Origin: Girardinichthys multiradiatus
Lineage: Eukaryota; Chordata; Actinopteri; Cyprinodontiformes; Goodeidae
Direction: 5' to 3'
Assembly: GCF_021462225.1 (NCBI RefSeq)
Contig: NC_061801.1
Location: 10,164,125 to 10,228,124, forward strand
Length of the DNA: 64,000 nt
The notes below the pieces were generated by a model, which saw nothing but the letters and a program-made list of their open reading frames with translations, searched no databases and was not told the origin of the DNA. A program made the position numbers and the translations under genes. Positions 33,309-44,960 of this stretch are shown here, one piece after another. Each line of letters starts with the position of its first letter. The stretch's first letter is position 1.

Positions 33309-35588
33309 CCGCATGTTTTGGACACTCGGGTGAAGAGAGGGGCTGAGCTGTCCACTGATCATCACCTGGTGGTGAGTTGGATCTGCTGGAGGAGGAGAAA
33401 GCCAGACAGACTTGGCAGGCCCAAGCGCATAGTGAGGGTCTGCTGGGAACGCCTGGCGGAGCCCTCGGCCAGGGATGTATTCAACTCCCACCTCCGGGAG
33501 AGCTTCGACCAGATCCCGGGGGATGTTGGAGACATAGAGTCCGAGTGGACCATGTTCTCTGCATCTATTGTCGATGCTGCTGCCCATAGCTGCGGCCGTA
33601 AGGCCTGCGGTGCCTGTCGTGGCGGCAATCCCAGAACCCGGTGGTGGACACCGGCAGTAAGGGATGCTGTTAAGCTGAAGAAGGAGTCCTATCGGCTGTG
33701 GTTGGCTTGTGGGACTCCCGAGCCGGCTGACGGGTACCGTGAGGCCAAGCGTGCTGCGGCCCGGGCTGTGGCAGAGGCAAAAACTCGGGCCTGGGAAGAG
33801 TTCGGTGAGGCCATGGAGAAGGACTACCGGTTGGCCTCGAAGCGATTCTGGCAAACCGTCCGGCGCCTCAGGAGGGGGAAGCAGTGCTTTGCCAACACTG
33901 TTTATAGTGGGGGCGGGAGACTGCTGACCTTGACTGAGGACATTATCGGGCGGTGGAAGGAGTACTTCGAGGATCTCCTCAATCCTCAATCTGCCATCAC
34001 GCATTCCGTGGTGGAAACAGAGGCTGGGGACTCGGGGTTGGACTCTTTCATCACCCAGGCTGAAGTCACCGAGGTGGTTAAAAAGCTCCGCGGTGGCAAG
34101 GCTTCGGGGGTGGATGAGATCCGCCCTGAGTACCTCAAGTGTCTGGATGTTGTAGGACTGTCATGGTTGACACGCCTCTTCAACATTGCGTGGCGGTCGG
34201 GGACAGTGCCTCTGGACTGGCAGACTGGGGTGGTGGTCCTCCTTAATAAGAAGGGGGACCGGAGGGTGTGTTCCAACTACAGGGGGATCACACTCCTCAG
34301 CCTCCCTGGTAAGGCCTACGCCAGGGTATTGGAGAGGAGAGTCCGACCGATAGTCGAACCTCGGCTTCAGGAGGAACAGTGTGGTTTTCGTCCCAGCCAT
34401 GGAACACTGGACCAGCTCTATACCCTCTACAGGGTGCTCGAGGGTTCATGGGAGTTTGCCCAACCGGTTCACATGTGTTTTGTGGACCTGGAGAAGGCAT
34501 TTGACTGTGTCCCTCGTGATGCCCTGTGGGGGGTGCTCCAGGAGTATGGAATCAGGGGCCCTTTATTAGGGGCCATCCGGTCACTGTACGAGCGGAGCAG
34601 GAGTTTGGTCCGCATTGCCGGCACTAAGTCGGACCTGTTCCCAGTGCATGTAGACTCCGGCAGGGCTGCCCTTTGTCGCCGGTCCTGTTCATAACTTTTA
34701 TGGACAGGATTTCTAGACGCAGCCAAGGGCCGGAGGGGGTCTGGTTTGGGGACCAGTGGATTTCGTCTCTTCTTTTTGCGGATGACGTGGTCCTGCTGGC
34801 CCCCTCTAGCCAAGACCTACAGCACGCGCTGTGGCGGTTCGCAGCCGAGTGTGAAGCGGCTGGGATGAGGATCAGCTCCTCCAAGTCCGAGGCCATGGTA
34901 CTCGACCGGAAAAGGGTGGCTTGTCCTCTTCAGGTTGGAGGGGAGTTCCTGCCTCAAGTGGAGGAGTTTAAGTATCTCGGGGTCTTGTTCACGAGTGAGG
35001 GAAGAATGGAGCAGGAGATCGACAGACGGAACGGTGCGGCTGCCACAGTAATGGGGGCGCTGTGCCGGTCCATTGTGGTGAAGAGAGAGCTGAGCCGAAA
35101 AGCAAAGCTCTCAATTTACTGGTCGGTCTACGTTCCTACCCTCACCTATGGCCATGAACTTTGGGTCATGACCGAAAGAACGAGATCACGGATACAAGCG
35201 GCTGAAATGAGCTTCCTCCGTAGGGTGGCCGGGCACTCCCTTAGAGATAGGGTGAGGAGCTCGGCCATCCGGGAGTAGCTCGGAGTAGAGCCGCTGCTCC
35301 TCCACATCGAAAGGAGCCAGTTGAGGTGGCTCAGGCATCTATACCGGATGCCTCCTGGACGCCTTCCTCGGGAGGTGTTCCGGGCACGTCCCACCGGGAG
35401 GAGGCCCAGGGGACGGCCCAGGACACGCTGGAGGGACTATGTCTCTCGGCTGGCCTGGGAACGCCTTGGGCTCCCCCTGGAGGAGCTGGAGGAGGTGTCT
35501 GGAGAGAGGGACGTCTGGGCGTCTCTGCTGAGTCTGCTGCCCCCGCGACCCGGTCCCGGATAAGCGAAAGATGACGAACGAACGAACG
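33309..35588 (+). mobile_element. RTE-like LINE copy 2, TSD AATGAATGGTTTGA
   Basis: A 5'-truncated RTE-like LINE on the plus strand. AATGAATGGTTTGA occurs at 33295-33308 and again at 35589-35602. The right copy overlaps the tandem tail (GAAC)n, so at least TGAATGGTTTGA is a true duplication. The 3' end is the short repeat tail 'gacgaacgaacgaacgaa' (35573-35590). It starts further upstream in the coding region than copy 1 and is much richer in GC than its flanks. Confidence 0.93.
33318..35563 (+). pseudogene. RTE-like ORF: region between endonuclease and RT, RT, C-terminus
   Basis: The first frame (33318-34694) starts after the lost endonuclease with STDHHLVVSWICWRRRKP, the tail end of an AP-endonuclease-like region. 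It continues through GGKASGVDEIRPEYLK and NYRGITLLSLPGKAYARVLE to MCFVDLEKAFDCVP. Compared with copy 1, one base is missing near 34652, which shifts the frame just before LRQGCPLSP. The second frame (34673-35278) holds the catalytic SSLLFADDVVLLAP (about 34764-34805). It ends at an in-frame TAG (35276-35278), after which the same frame continues to 35563. Only one frameshift and one stop separate it from a single long frame, so it is among the younger elements here. Confidence 0.92.
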
Positions 35589-36113
35589 AATGAATGGTTT
35601 GAATCCCATCAATCTCTTTGGTGCAATTTATTGCACAACTGTTAGGACTCATTTCAGCCACTTTTAAATATTTAAATCTGTATTCATTTTATTTATTTAT
35701 TTCATAAAACTATATTTTCCACCTCATTTCCTATCCTTGATCATTTGCAAATAGTCCTTGGTTTCATAATGAGCTTGCACAACAAAAGAACACTGCATGA
35801 TGGAAAGCTAAAATCCAAACTATATGCTGACTGACAGGCTTTTAGACAAATAAGAAATAAAACCACACAAGTCATTAGAAATGCTGAATCTGTTTATTTT
35901 AAAAATAAATTTACTTTATATAAATCTAACTCAATAAACTTTTGGAAAACAGTAAGAGAACTTGAAAATAAACCCTCAACCCAGTTGCCTTTGTCAATGA
36001 ACCTTGAAAATGTCATAATTGGGTATACGGTAACTCCTGCAGAACTCTCCTTAATTGAACACCAGGGCATGTACAAACCCTCGATCATCATATTTTGACC
36101 CCACTAGCTTACA

Positions 36114-37050
36114 GTGTCTGAAGTACAAATCGATATGCCTCTAAAACCAAAAAGTTTGAGCAAGTCTATCGTTGCGTTGACGAGGCCTGCCACCCCGGCC
36201 ATACCCGCGACTCAGAGTGTTGCCACCATCCCGATGCAAAGCGCTGGGGCGAACCCACTTACCTCAGAAAGGGTTGCTGCTTCCTCCAACATGACATCTG
36301 CGGACTTTAAAACTGATGTGCTTGCCGCTCTATGAGGAGAAATGGTAGGCATTTACGAAACTGAATTAGAAGCTGCATTGACGTTCAACCTGATCCAGAT
36401 AAAGCTTGAGTTGCAGAGCGTGAAAATGGAGTTAAACGCTAGCATAGCGGCTATTAGGTCAGAGATGGATGTGTTAAAAGTGACTGTGAACAATATGGAA
36501 GGCTCGCTGTCGACATGTACTGACAACTTGGTCTCTCTCAAAAGCAAAGTGGGGAAGTTGTCGGCTCAGTTGGTCACCCTTGACAGTAAATGCAAAGATT
36601 TGGAGGCGAGATCTCGCTGTAATAACGATTATAGCACTACCCGAGGAGCACGGCTCTGTCAGTGCGGCTACAGTTTCCTCCCCTCTCAAAGATGCTCTTT
36701 GCCTGGAGAAAGAGCCAGTTGTGAACAGTGTGCATCGATCACTTCAGTCTAAGCCGAAGCCTGCTGAACTTTCCTGTGCAATAATAGTTTGCCTGCACTA
36801 CTACGTAGAAGGTGCTGATATCCTACAGTGTACGGATCAATGTAAAGGATTCGACAATCTCCGGATTTTACTGCACAAACGGCAAAGGCCCAAGCAGCCT
36901 TGAATAAGGTCTGACGCCAACTTGGGGATGTCCTGGACACAAGGTTTGGCCTGTTGTACCCAGCTTGCCTTCGGGTCACAAGAGGGAATGTCAACCAGAG
37001 AGTTTACATCACCAAACGAAGCTGCAACATTTGTGAAAACCCTTAAATAA
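36114..37050 (+). pseudogene. L1-like ORF1 relic
   Basis: The nucleic-acid-binding ORF1 protein of L1-type elements. A low-complexity N-terminus (PATPAIPATQSVATIP) is followed by a coiled-coil-like segment at 36342-36600 (ELQSVKMELNASIAAIRSEM ... LDSKCKDLEARSR) and then, in shifted frames, an RRM-like part (SLQSKPKPAELSCAIIVCLH at about 36730-36790). It ends with REFTSPNEAATFVKTLK and TAA at 37048-37050. A stop at about 36333 and several frameshifts break it. Confidence 0.78.
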
Positions 37051-37647
37051 AGCGGTCAGTAACTATAGTTTACTGATGAACATGTTTTGAGTGTAGCTCA
37101 AACTGCTGCAGCTATATTGCTTTATAAAATGGTGGTGCTATGATGACTCTTGAAAACGGTTCCATTATTGTAGTTAAATTTGCTCATTTTGTTACACCTA
37201 TTGTTTAATAGTTAATTAACAGGCTTGTCACTGCACATTCTTAGATGGTTCTTTGTTTTGTGTACAATATTTCAGCTCGGTTTTTAGCCAAATATTGTTA
37301 TATTAGCTTGCCTTCGGGTCACAAGAGGGGAATGTCAACCAGAGAGTTTACATCACCAAACGAAGCTGCAACATTTGTGAAAACCCTTAAATAAAGCGGT
37401 CAGTAACTATAGTTTACTGATGAACATGTTTTGAGTGTAGCTCAAACTGCTGCAGCTATATTGCTTTATAAAATGGTGGTGCTATGATGACTCTTGAAAA
37501 CGGTTCCATTATTGTAGTTAAATTTGCTCATTTTGTTACACCTTTGTTTAATAGTTAATTAACAGGCGTGTCACTGCACATTCTTAGATGGTTCTTTGTT
37601 TTGTGTACAATATTTCAGCTCTGTTTTTAGCCAAATATTGTTATATT
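36962..37647 (+). repeat. 343-bp tandem duplication, two units
   Basis: Unit 1 is 36962-37304 and unit 2 is 37305-37647. I find about four differences: one extra G near 37330, two missing bases near the ACACCTATTG/ACACCTTTG site offset by the former, and two substitutions near the ends. Each unit holds the end of ORF1, its TAA and the inter-ORF region of the L1-like LINE. Confidence 0.96.
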
Positions 37648-40600
37648 TTAATTTTTTTGGCATGAGCGAAGTTTGCAGGAGCTCTAACTGACTTGGGGCG
37701 AGATGAAGATGACTACTTGGTCCAAAGCCTTGAGTTTATGTTTTTGGTTCATGGCTCATTGTGGAGCTTTCACTGGTATCCTGTCGTTTGGGGGTGAGGT
37801 AGTGGTAGGTGCTAAGGGGGGAGGTTGTAACTTTGGGGTTGAGTTAGTTAAGTTAGTTTTATTTGTTTGTTTTTCCCCATTTCCTTCCTTTTTTTCCCTC
37901 TCTCCCTGTTCCTGGGTTGTGAAGTTGGGAATCTGGTTGCCTCCTACTTTAATTCATACTTTACATGGCTAATGTTACAAGCTCAAATGTAAGATTTACC
38001 ATTTGGAATATTAGAGGCTTGGGGGTGCAGGGTGCGCTCACATTTAAAGCAATTAAAGCCTGATATTGTATTTTTGCAGGAGACCCATATGAGGAATAAA
38101 GACCACACTGAGATGTCCATGTGTTGCTGAAGTATTCCATTCTAGTTTCAACTCAAAGCCCAGAGGGGTTGCCATCAGTAAATCTGTCATTTATGCTGAC
38201 TAAAATAATTTCTGACAAAGATGGCAGATTTTTGATAGTTTCGGGCTACTTTATTCTGGGTGCCTATCTTATTTGTTTTATTTAAATAAACCAAATTTTG
38301 ACAATGCTAGCTTTATGAACAAGCTGTTTGGTAATCTACCTTCCCTGAGTGACTGCTTATTGATTTTCGGAGGGGACGTAAACTGTGTTATGGATCCTCA
38401 ATTGGACCACTCTAGGCCTAGTTAGACTCAATCATTATTGGCTAGGGCTCTTTGCTCTTTCCTGTTAAATAATATCTATGTTGATCCCTGGAGATTTCAT
38501 ACTCCGAGCGGTAGGCAATACTCCTTTAATTTGCATGTGCACCAGACGTTTTCTCATATAGATTATTTCTTTGTAGACGCTAAGCTTGTGCCAAGAGTGA
38601 CAGATGTTTCATACCACCCAATTATTGTTTCCGATCATGCACCTGTGTCCTTAGATGTTCAGATTTACCTTGGTTCTCGCTATCCCACCAATTGGTGATT
38701 CAACACCTCACGCTTATCAGATGACAAATTCCAGACATTCAGTAGAAGGGCAATAAAAAACTTTCTTGCTCTCAACTACTCTGATTCTGAACCCATCTCC
38801 AGGGCTTTATTGTGTGAGTCCTGAAAAGCATATTTATGAGGTCAGATCATCTCATAATCAGGACACGTAAGGAAATTAAGAAAGTCAAGTATTCAGAAGC
38901 TCTCAGGTGACTTAGAATCCGTGGACCAACAGCTTGTCATTCCCCCATCTGATGGTCTCTCAAAGCATCACACGATCTTACAAACTGAGTTGGATCTTAT
39001 CAAAACTAATAAGAACGTCTGTTACTTCACTCCCGTTCTAATTACTATGAGCATGGTGACAAGGGTGGTAGGTTGCTAGCTCAGTGGTTGCGTCATCCAG
39101 CAGCCTTGCGTTTAATACCCCGCATTAGGGAATGATCAGGAGTACTGCAGGAAGACCTTGGTGGTTATAATTCTTTGTTTTTAATTTACTATGAGTCCCT
39201 GTACGAGTCCGAACAGTCATCAGATTTAAGGGATATGTGTGTTTTTAGGTGGTCTTCTGGTCCCCTTCGTGAATCCAGAACTGATTGAGCAATTGGATTC
39301 TGCCCTGACTATTCCGGAAATAATAATAAATAGTAATAGATTGACAAATGCCCTCCCTAATAATAAAAGTAATAAAGCCCCAGGACCCAATGGGTTTCCA
39401 GGGGAATTTTTTAAAGCATTTCACATGAAACTTATTACACTGCTGTACTCTGTTTGGTTGAATCTCTGTCACTTGGCTCTCTCCCTCCTACGTTAAGGCA
39501 AGCCTCTTTTAGTGTTCTATTAAAAAGGACAGGGATTCTGACACATGTACTTCTTATAGACCAATCTCCTTAATGAATGTTCATACAAAAATGTTTCCAA
39601 AGGCCATGGCTTGCCAGCTTTAGAAGATCCTCCCATTGATCCTCTCTAAGGAACAGACTGGTTTTATAAAAGGACGTCAGTGCTATCACAATGTTCGTAC
39701 GTAATCTACTCAAAAGAAACAACAGCTATGCCTGAGGTAGTAATATCAATTGATGCTGAAAAGGCATTTGATTGAGTTGAGTGGAGTTTTCTATTTGCAG
39801 TCTTGGCTAAATTCGGATTTGGGGAAAGCTTTATATCACGGGTACACTTTTTGTATACACTCTCTTGTACCAGTATTATCACTAATAATGTTCAATCCAG
39901 ACATTTCTCTTTAAACAGAGGTTATAGACAGGGCTGCTCCCGTCTCCTCTCCTTTTTGCACTTGCAATGGAGCCCCTGTGTATCTATCTGAGGTCCTCTC
40001 TCAGTTTTAATGGTGTTACAAGGAATCACATAGAATTCAAACAATGACTTACTGCTATATAATGCAAATCCTGTAAAGGCATGCTCTGCTGTTGTCTCAT
40101 TTTTTCATAGATTCGGCCTGTTCCCAGGGTTTAATTGTTGCCAAGTGTAAATGTTAGCCTGCGAATGTACTGGCTACGCAGCTCTCAGAATCTGACATTC
40201 CCATTAAACTGAGCCCTTCAGGGTTTAGGTATCTTTGAGTTTCTAGACAGATCTTTCAGACAACTTTATTCTGAAAATGTCTGCCCCCTTTTAACTCAGA
40301 TTAATGCAGAAAAAGTGGTGCTCCCTCCCTCTTTCTCTGATTGGGATAATAAATACAGTCAAATTGAGTGTCCTAACAAGTTGTTGTTCCTGTTTAAATG
40401 TTTGCCTATATCTTTGCCAAAACGTTTTTTCTGAACATAGGACTCAAGTATTTGTTATTTTTAATGGGAGGGCAAAACACCTAGAGTAAAAAAAAGTACT
40501 TCAGAATTTTAAGTTCTATGGTGGGCTTTCTCTGCCAAACTTTAAATTTTACTACTGGGCTGCAAACATAACTAGAATTACACTCTGGTCTAAGCCAACT

Positions 40601-41124
40601 AGTTTATCTTGGTGCCAACTGGAAGCAAAGTGTCGGGGTTTGGGTTCAGTGTGTGTGTTTGTGTTTTGTTTGCATTTTGTTTTCAGTTTCCAGATGGTGC
40701 TGGAGTTTCTCAGGTGTGCTGGGTGACAGGTGCGACTGATCTGCTGATTGGAGGAGTATTTAAGCAGGAGGCTGCCAGCACTTTGATGCCAGAGTGTTTG
40801 CCTTCAGTGGCAGAAACCTGAATCTTTTGGCTATCTTTGTAGAGCTCTGACTTTGGTTCCAGAAGTTTCTGGACGATCAAGATTACCTATGTTTGGTGGA
40901 TTTCGTTTGGATTTCGTTTCCAAGGACCAAGCTGGCAGCTTCCTGTTTTCCTCCGTCTCCTGAAGCAAGGCATAAGGCACCCTCCAACGCAAGTATCTGA
41001 ACATTGAACTAACTCCTGACCTCACCAAAGCTCATACAACAGCACAAGAGAAACCATCTGGATTACTCCACTTCGTAAACCTGGACCCCAAATCCCTCTG
41101 CCCCTGGCGACCTGACTGCACTTA

Positions 41125-42394
41125 CAGGGGTTGGACAATGAAACTGAAACTCCTGTCATTTTAGTGTGGGAGGTTTCATGGCTAAATTGGACCAGCCTGG
41201 TTGCCAGTCTTCATTGATTGCACATTGCACCAGTAAGAGCAGAGTGTGAAGGTTCAATTAGCAGGGTAAGAGCACAGTTTTGCTCAAAATATTGAAATGC
41301 ACACAACATTATGGGTGACATACCAGAGTTCAAAAGAGGACAAATTGTTGGTGCACGTCTTGCTGGCGCATCTGTGACCAAGACAGCAAGTCTTTGTGAT
41401 GTATCAAGAGCCACGGTATCCAGGGTAATGTCAGCATACCACCAATAAGGACGAACCACATCCAACAGGATTAACTGTGGACGCAAGAGGAAGCTGTCTG
41501 AAAGGGATGTTCGGGTGCTAACCCGGATTGTATCCAAAAAACATAAAACCACGGCTGCCCAAATCACGGCAGAATTAAATGTGCACCTCAACTCTCCTGT
41601 TTCCACCAGAACTGTCTGTCGGGAGCTCCACAGGGTCAATATACACGGCCGGGCTGCTATAGCCAAACCTTTGGTCACTCATGCCAATGCCCAACGTCAG
41701 TTTCAATGGTGCAAGGAGCGCAAATCTTGGGCTGTGGACAATGTGAAACATGTATTGTTCTCTGATGAGTCCAGCTTTACTGTTTTCCCCACATCCGTCA
41801 GAGTTATGGTGTGGAGAAGCCCCAAAGAAGCGTACCACCCAGACTGTTGCATGCCCAGAGTGAAGCATGGGGTTGGATCAGTGATGGTTTGGGCTGCCAT
41901 ATCATGGCATTCCCTTGGCCCAATACTTGTGCTAGATGGGCGCGTCACTGCCAAGGACTACCGAACCATTCTTGAGGACCATGTGCATCCAATGGTTCAA
42001 ACATTGTATCCTGAAGGCGGTGCCGTGTATCAGGATGACAATGCACCAATACACACAGCAAGACTGGTGAAAGATTGGTTTGATGAACATGAATGTGAAG
42101 TTGAACATCTCCCATGGCCTGCACAGTCACCAGATCTAAATATTATTGAGCCACTTTGGGGTGTTTTGGAGGAGCGAGTCAGAAAACGTCTTCCTCCACC
42201 AGTATCACGTAGTGACCTGGCCACTATCCTGCAAGAAGAATGGCTTAAAATCCCTCTGACCACTGTGCAGGACTTGTATATGTCATTCCCAAGACAAATT
42301 GTCGCTGTATTGGCCGCAAAAGGAGGCCCTACACCATACTAATAAATTATTGTGGTCTAAAACCAGGTGTTTCAGTTTCATTGTCCAACCCTTG
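41125..42394 (+). mobile_element. Tc1/mariner element, 1270 bp, DD36E type
   Basis: Terminal inverted repeats begin CAGGGGTTGGACAATGAAAC (41125) and, as the reverse complement at the right end, CAAGGGTTGGACAATGAAAC (ending 42394). TA flanks both ends (41123-41124 and 42395-42396). A single transposase gene fills the interior. Its good preservation and position inside the LTR make it the last insertion of the nest. Confidence 0.97.
41311..42342 (+). pseudogene. Tc1-type transposase, one stop codon from intact
   Basis: DNA transposase that would cut the element at its inverted repeats and insert it at TA. The ATG at 41311 begins MGDIPEFKRGQIVGARLAGA, the first helix-turn-helix. A single TAA at 41446-41448 (codon 46) interrupts the DNA-binding domain. 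From 41449 the frame is open to 42342, with a second helix-turn-helix region (KHKTTAAQITAELN). The catalytic triad is present: D152 in FSDESS, D243 in QDDNAPIH and E280 in NIIEPLW. Thirty-six residues lie between the last two, so this is a DD36E rather than the classical DD34E enzyme. Full length would be 343 codons. The catalytic domain looks intact but the N-terminal DNA-binding half would be cut off. Confidence 0.93.
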
Positions 42395-43330
42395 TACTAT
42401 ATAACGTTATCTAATGCTAGCTTACTTCATACTTCTTTTCTCTCTCCTTTCATTGTTCAACCCCTGTACTTAGTAAGTCGTTTAACTGTTTATCATGGTT
42501 ACTTTTTGTTAACTCCGCAACATAATAGTTCTTGTGTTCACCAGTTCTCTTCCCCCTCTTTCCATACAGTTGGCGATTCTATCATTCACGTTACAGTCTC
42601 ACTTTTTGTAAATAAAACACCTTTCACTTTTTCAGTTGTCCTTCAGAGTGTTCTTCTGTATGTGGGTCAGATCTATTATGAAAACTATGATACACAGTCA
42701 TGTCTCCCATTCTCTCTCTTTGCTTTACTAACTGGTCCAGTCACGCCAAACCCCTCTGGTCTTACCTGCAATCCTGCGGTTGTCACCACCCTTAAGGTAT
42801 GGTTTCAATTCAGGAAACATTTTAAATTCACCACCCCTACGGTTTTAACCCCTCTGTTGGAGAATTCTATGTCTAAACCTGCCCTTGCTGATTCCACATT
42901 CTTCCTACGGCAGGACAAGGAATTAAAGGGACAAGGAACTAGACGCTAAAGGCCATTCACAAAACCTCTAACTGTGTTAAACTTCAGGTTCTTCTTAACT
43001 GGAAATCTACAAAGGTCCCCTCTAGCACATATTAATGAGGTTCTGTCCTTGTTAAAAGTAGAGAAAATCAGGTATTTAAAACAGAGTAATCTGGATAAAT
43101 TTTACGTTAAATGGCAATCATTTATGGACCTCCTTCCCTTTTTATTTTATTAAAGTTTTTTCTCTCCTCCCTTTACTTTATTTCTCCTTTTCCACTGCTT
43201 TGTTCGTGAAATATGTCAAATTAAGTGTACACAAATATGTTCTCTACTGACACTAACGTCTCCCAATGTATGCAATGCTTTTGTTCTTTGTGTATGCACT
43301 TAAAAATATGAAACAGACAATGTCATAATT

Positions 43331-44830
43331 TCAGACAAGGAACGATTGATTAATAATTTCAATGAACATTTAATTAAATCTGCCTTCATTTATGAATCGG
43401 CAAATTTTGTCATTCCTCAACATGAAAATGCAGAACTGGAATCTATTTCTGCTTTTGTCCCTAGTACACACATCTCAGAACAAATGTTCCTGGAAGAGCT
43501 GCTAAAAGCTTGATTCAAAAAAGCCAGCCGGGTCTGATGAGCTGGACCCTTTATCAGGTTAGCTAAGTTTGTCATAACATCACAGATAAAGGACTTAAAT
43601 AATCTGTCTTTTGAAACAGCAGAAATTCAATTGCCTTGGAAAACAGCAGTTGTAAACCCAGTCTTTAAGGAAGGAGAACAGTCTGACCCTAATTGTTATC
43701 GGCCCATCTCAATTTTGCCATGTATGTCAAAAATAATAGAACAATGTGTAAATACACAACTTACAGATATTTTTAACTAAAATAACATTCTCTGTCCTAC
43801 TCATTCAGGGTTCAGACCGGGTCATGGCTGTATCACAGCAACTTTCAAAGTCTTAAATGACATAGCCTCTGCTTTAGATAATATAATGTGCTTTGCAGCA
43901 ATTTTTATAGACCTAGCTAAAGCATTTGATGCAGTTGATCATTCTCTTCTCTCACACAAACTAGCTGATATTGGTATAATAATATCCCACTTCTCTACTA
44001 ATTACCTTACAGATAGAACCCAGTATTTAAAATCACAACTTGTCCTTTCACAACCCCTCCATGTCACCTGTAGTGTTCCTCAAAGATCCATCCTTGGACC
44101 TACCCTATTTTCGGTTTATATAAATCAGTTAACAAAATCAGCTCTTGGATCATCCATTCAACTTTATGCAGGCGACACAATCCTTTACACTTTTGGCCGA
44201 TCCCTAGAGGCAGTAGCAGTATCATTTCAAGACAGTTTTAACAAAAGCAATATTTGTCTTCTTTGAAAAATGTATTGAAGTAATTTACAATTGTTTGCAA
44301 CTCCAAACATCACCACCTCAAATAGTACAGGTATTGAGCAAGTTCCTCAAAAAAAAAAATACCTGGGTATCTGGCTGGATAGTTGTCTCTCATTTTCACA
44401 GCACATCAATAGGTTACAATTAAAATCAAGTCCAAACTTGGTTTCCTTTATTGCTTGCGTTCATCTTTAAATTTATCTGCTAGGAAAACCTTGGTCCAAA
44501 TGACAATCATGCCAATGTTTGACTGTGGTGACAACTTATAAAGATTAGCTCCTAAGTCCTCACAACAGAAACCTGATGTTATGTACCACACTGTTTTACG
44601 TTTTATAACGAATGCTTCTTTTCGTACACATCACTGTTTTATAGGTCTATTTCCACCCTATCTTTGTCATTTGTTATATGCTTCTATAACTCCCAGTAGT
44701 AGCAAAATATGGAGAACAATCTTTTCATTATGCTGCAGCAAAAGACTGAAACAAGCTTGAAAAAGCACTAAAACTAAGTACCTTTGTATCAACAGCAACT
44801 TTTAAACACATGTTAATGAATAAGTTGTAT
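43331..44830 (+). pseudogene. Rex1-like LINE reverse transcriptase relic
   Basis: Right-hand continuation of the split LINE. RT motifs appear in order: PNCYRPISILPCMSKIIEQC (about 43690), HSGFRPGHGCITATFKVLND (43800), FIDLAKAFDAVDHSLL (about 43905), SVPQRSILGPTLFSVYINQL (44070) and QLYAGDTILYT (44159-44191). The catalytic YADD reads YAGD because GAC became GGC at 44171-44173. Stops occur at about 43512, 43780 and 44266 and the later part is in pieces (KYLGIWLDSCLSFSQHI at about 44360). Dead. Confidence 0.8.
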
Positions 44831-44960
44831 ACTGTTGTTATGATGTGCTGCCTGATCTGCCCTTGTGTTTCTCCCTTCCTGCCAGGTCGTTATTGTGAAT
44901 AAAAATCTGTTCTGAAGAACTTACCTGGGTAAATAAGGGTTAAATAAAATAAATAAATGC

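Larger units (their letters stand above)
40631..42694 (+). mobile_element. Solo LTR (about 792 bp net), split by a Tc1 element
   Basis: It starts TGTCGGGGTTTGGG and ends CTATGATACA. Inside are a TATA-like 'gagtatttaagcagg' (40754) and a poly(A) signal AATAAA near 42610, in LTR order. The left flank CAAAG (40626-40630) is matched on the right by CAG after loss of two bases (42695-42697). The L1 reading frame on both sides joins precisely through GAAGCAAAGTCATGTCTCC-like sequence, which confirms the insertion point. This LTR family differs from the one at 12881. Confidence 0.7.
37965..43153 (+). pseudogene. L1-like ORF2 relic
   Basis: Endonuclease/RT protein of an L1-type LINE. ATG at 37965 begins MANVTSSNVRFTIWNIRGLG with the conserved endonuclease Asn, but stops after 33 codons. 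Later pieces are LLIFGGDVNCVMDPQLDHS (about 38360), SHIDYFFVDA and HPIIVSDHAPVSLD (38550-38670), RT pieces NKAPGPNGFPGEFF (39370), EQTGFIKGRQCYHN (39650) and GYRQGCSRLLSFL (39923), and the C-terminal region PNFKFYYWAANI (about 40550). The nested LTR splits the frame between WCQLEAK and SCLPFSLFALL. The last part (42780-43153) ends LDKFYVKWQSFMDLLPFLFY. No function can remain. Confidence 0.82.
36021..43318 (+). mobile_element. L1-like LINE, full length but decayed
   Basis: Flanked by a perfect 12-bp duplication AATGTCATAATT. It has an ORF1 with coiled coil and RRM-like parts, an inter-ORF region (duplicated), ORF2 with AP-endonuclease and RT remains, and a short A-rich end (ACTTAAAAATATGAAAC). 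Without the nested LTR and Tc1 it is about 5.2 kb, a usual full length for L1-type elements. Decay is heavy with dozens of stops. Confidence 0.88.
35735..44960 (+). mobile_element. Rex1-like LINE split by the L1-like LINE
   Basis: Two pieces of one element. The left piece (35735-36020) reads SPWFHNELAQQ, then FRQIRNKTTQVIRNAESVYF and LENVII in a frame before RT. The right piece (from 43319) resumes with DNVIISDKERLINNF and continues through RT to a 3' end 'acctgggtaaataagggtta' followed by AAATAAAATAAATAAA. AATGTCATAATT at the junction is present on both sides (36009-36020 and 43319-43330). Both pieces are on the same strand and in order, so this is one LINE interrupted by a later insertion. 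The 5' end is lost. Confidence 0.72.

Noticed and set aside
33192..34004. 270-codon minus-strand frame
   Set aside because: Antisense shadow of RTE-like copy 2. It runs through the element boundary at 33309.
42299..42949. 216-codon frame after the Tc1 transposase
   Set aside because: A chance frame crossing the Tc1 end, the LTR remainder and the returning L1 ORF2. Only its last part is a real L1 remnant.
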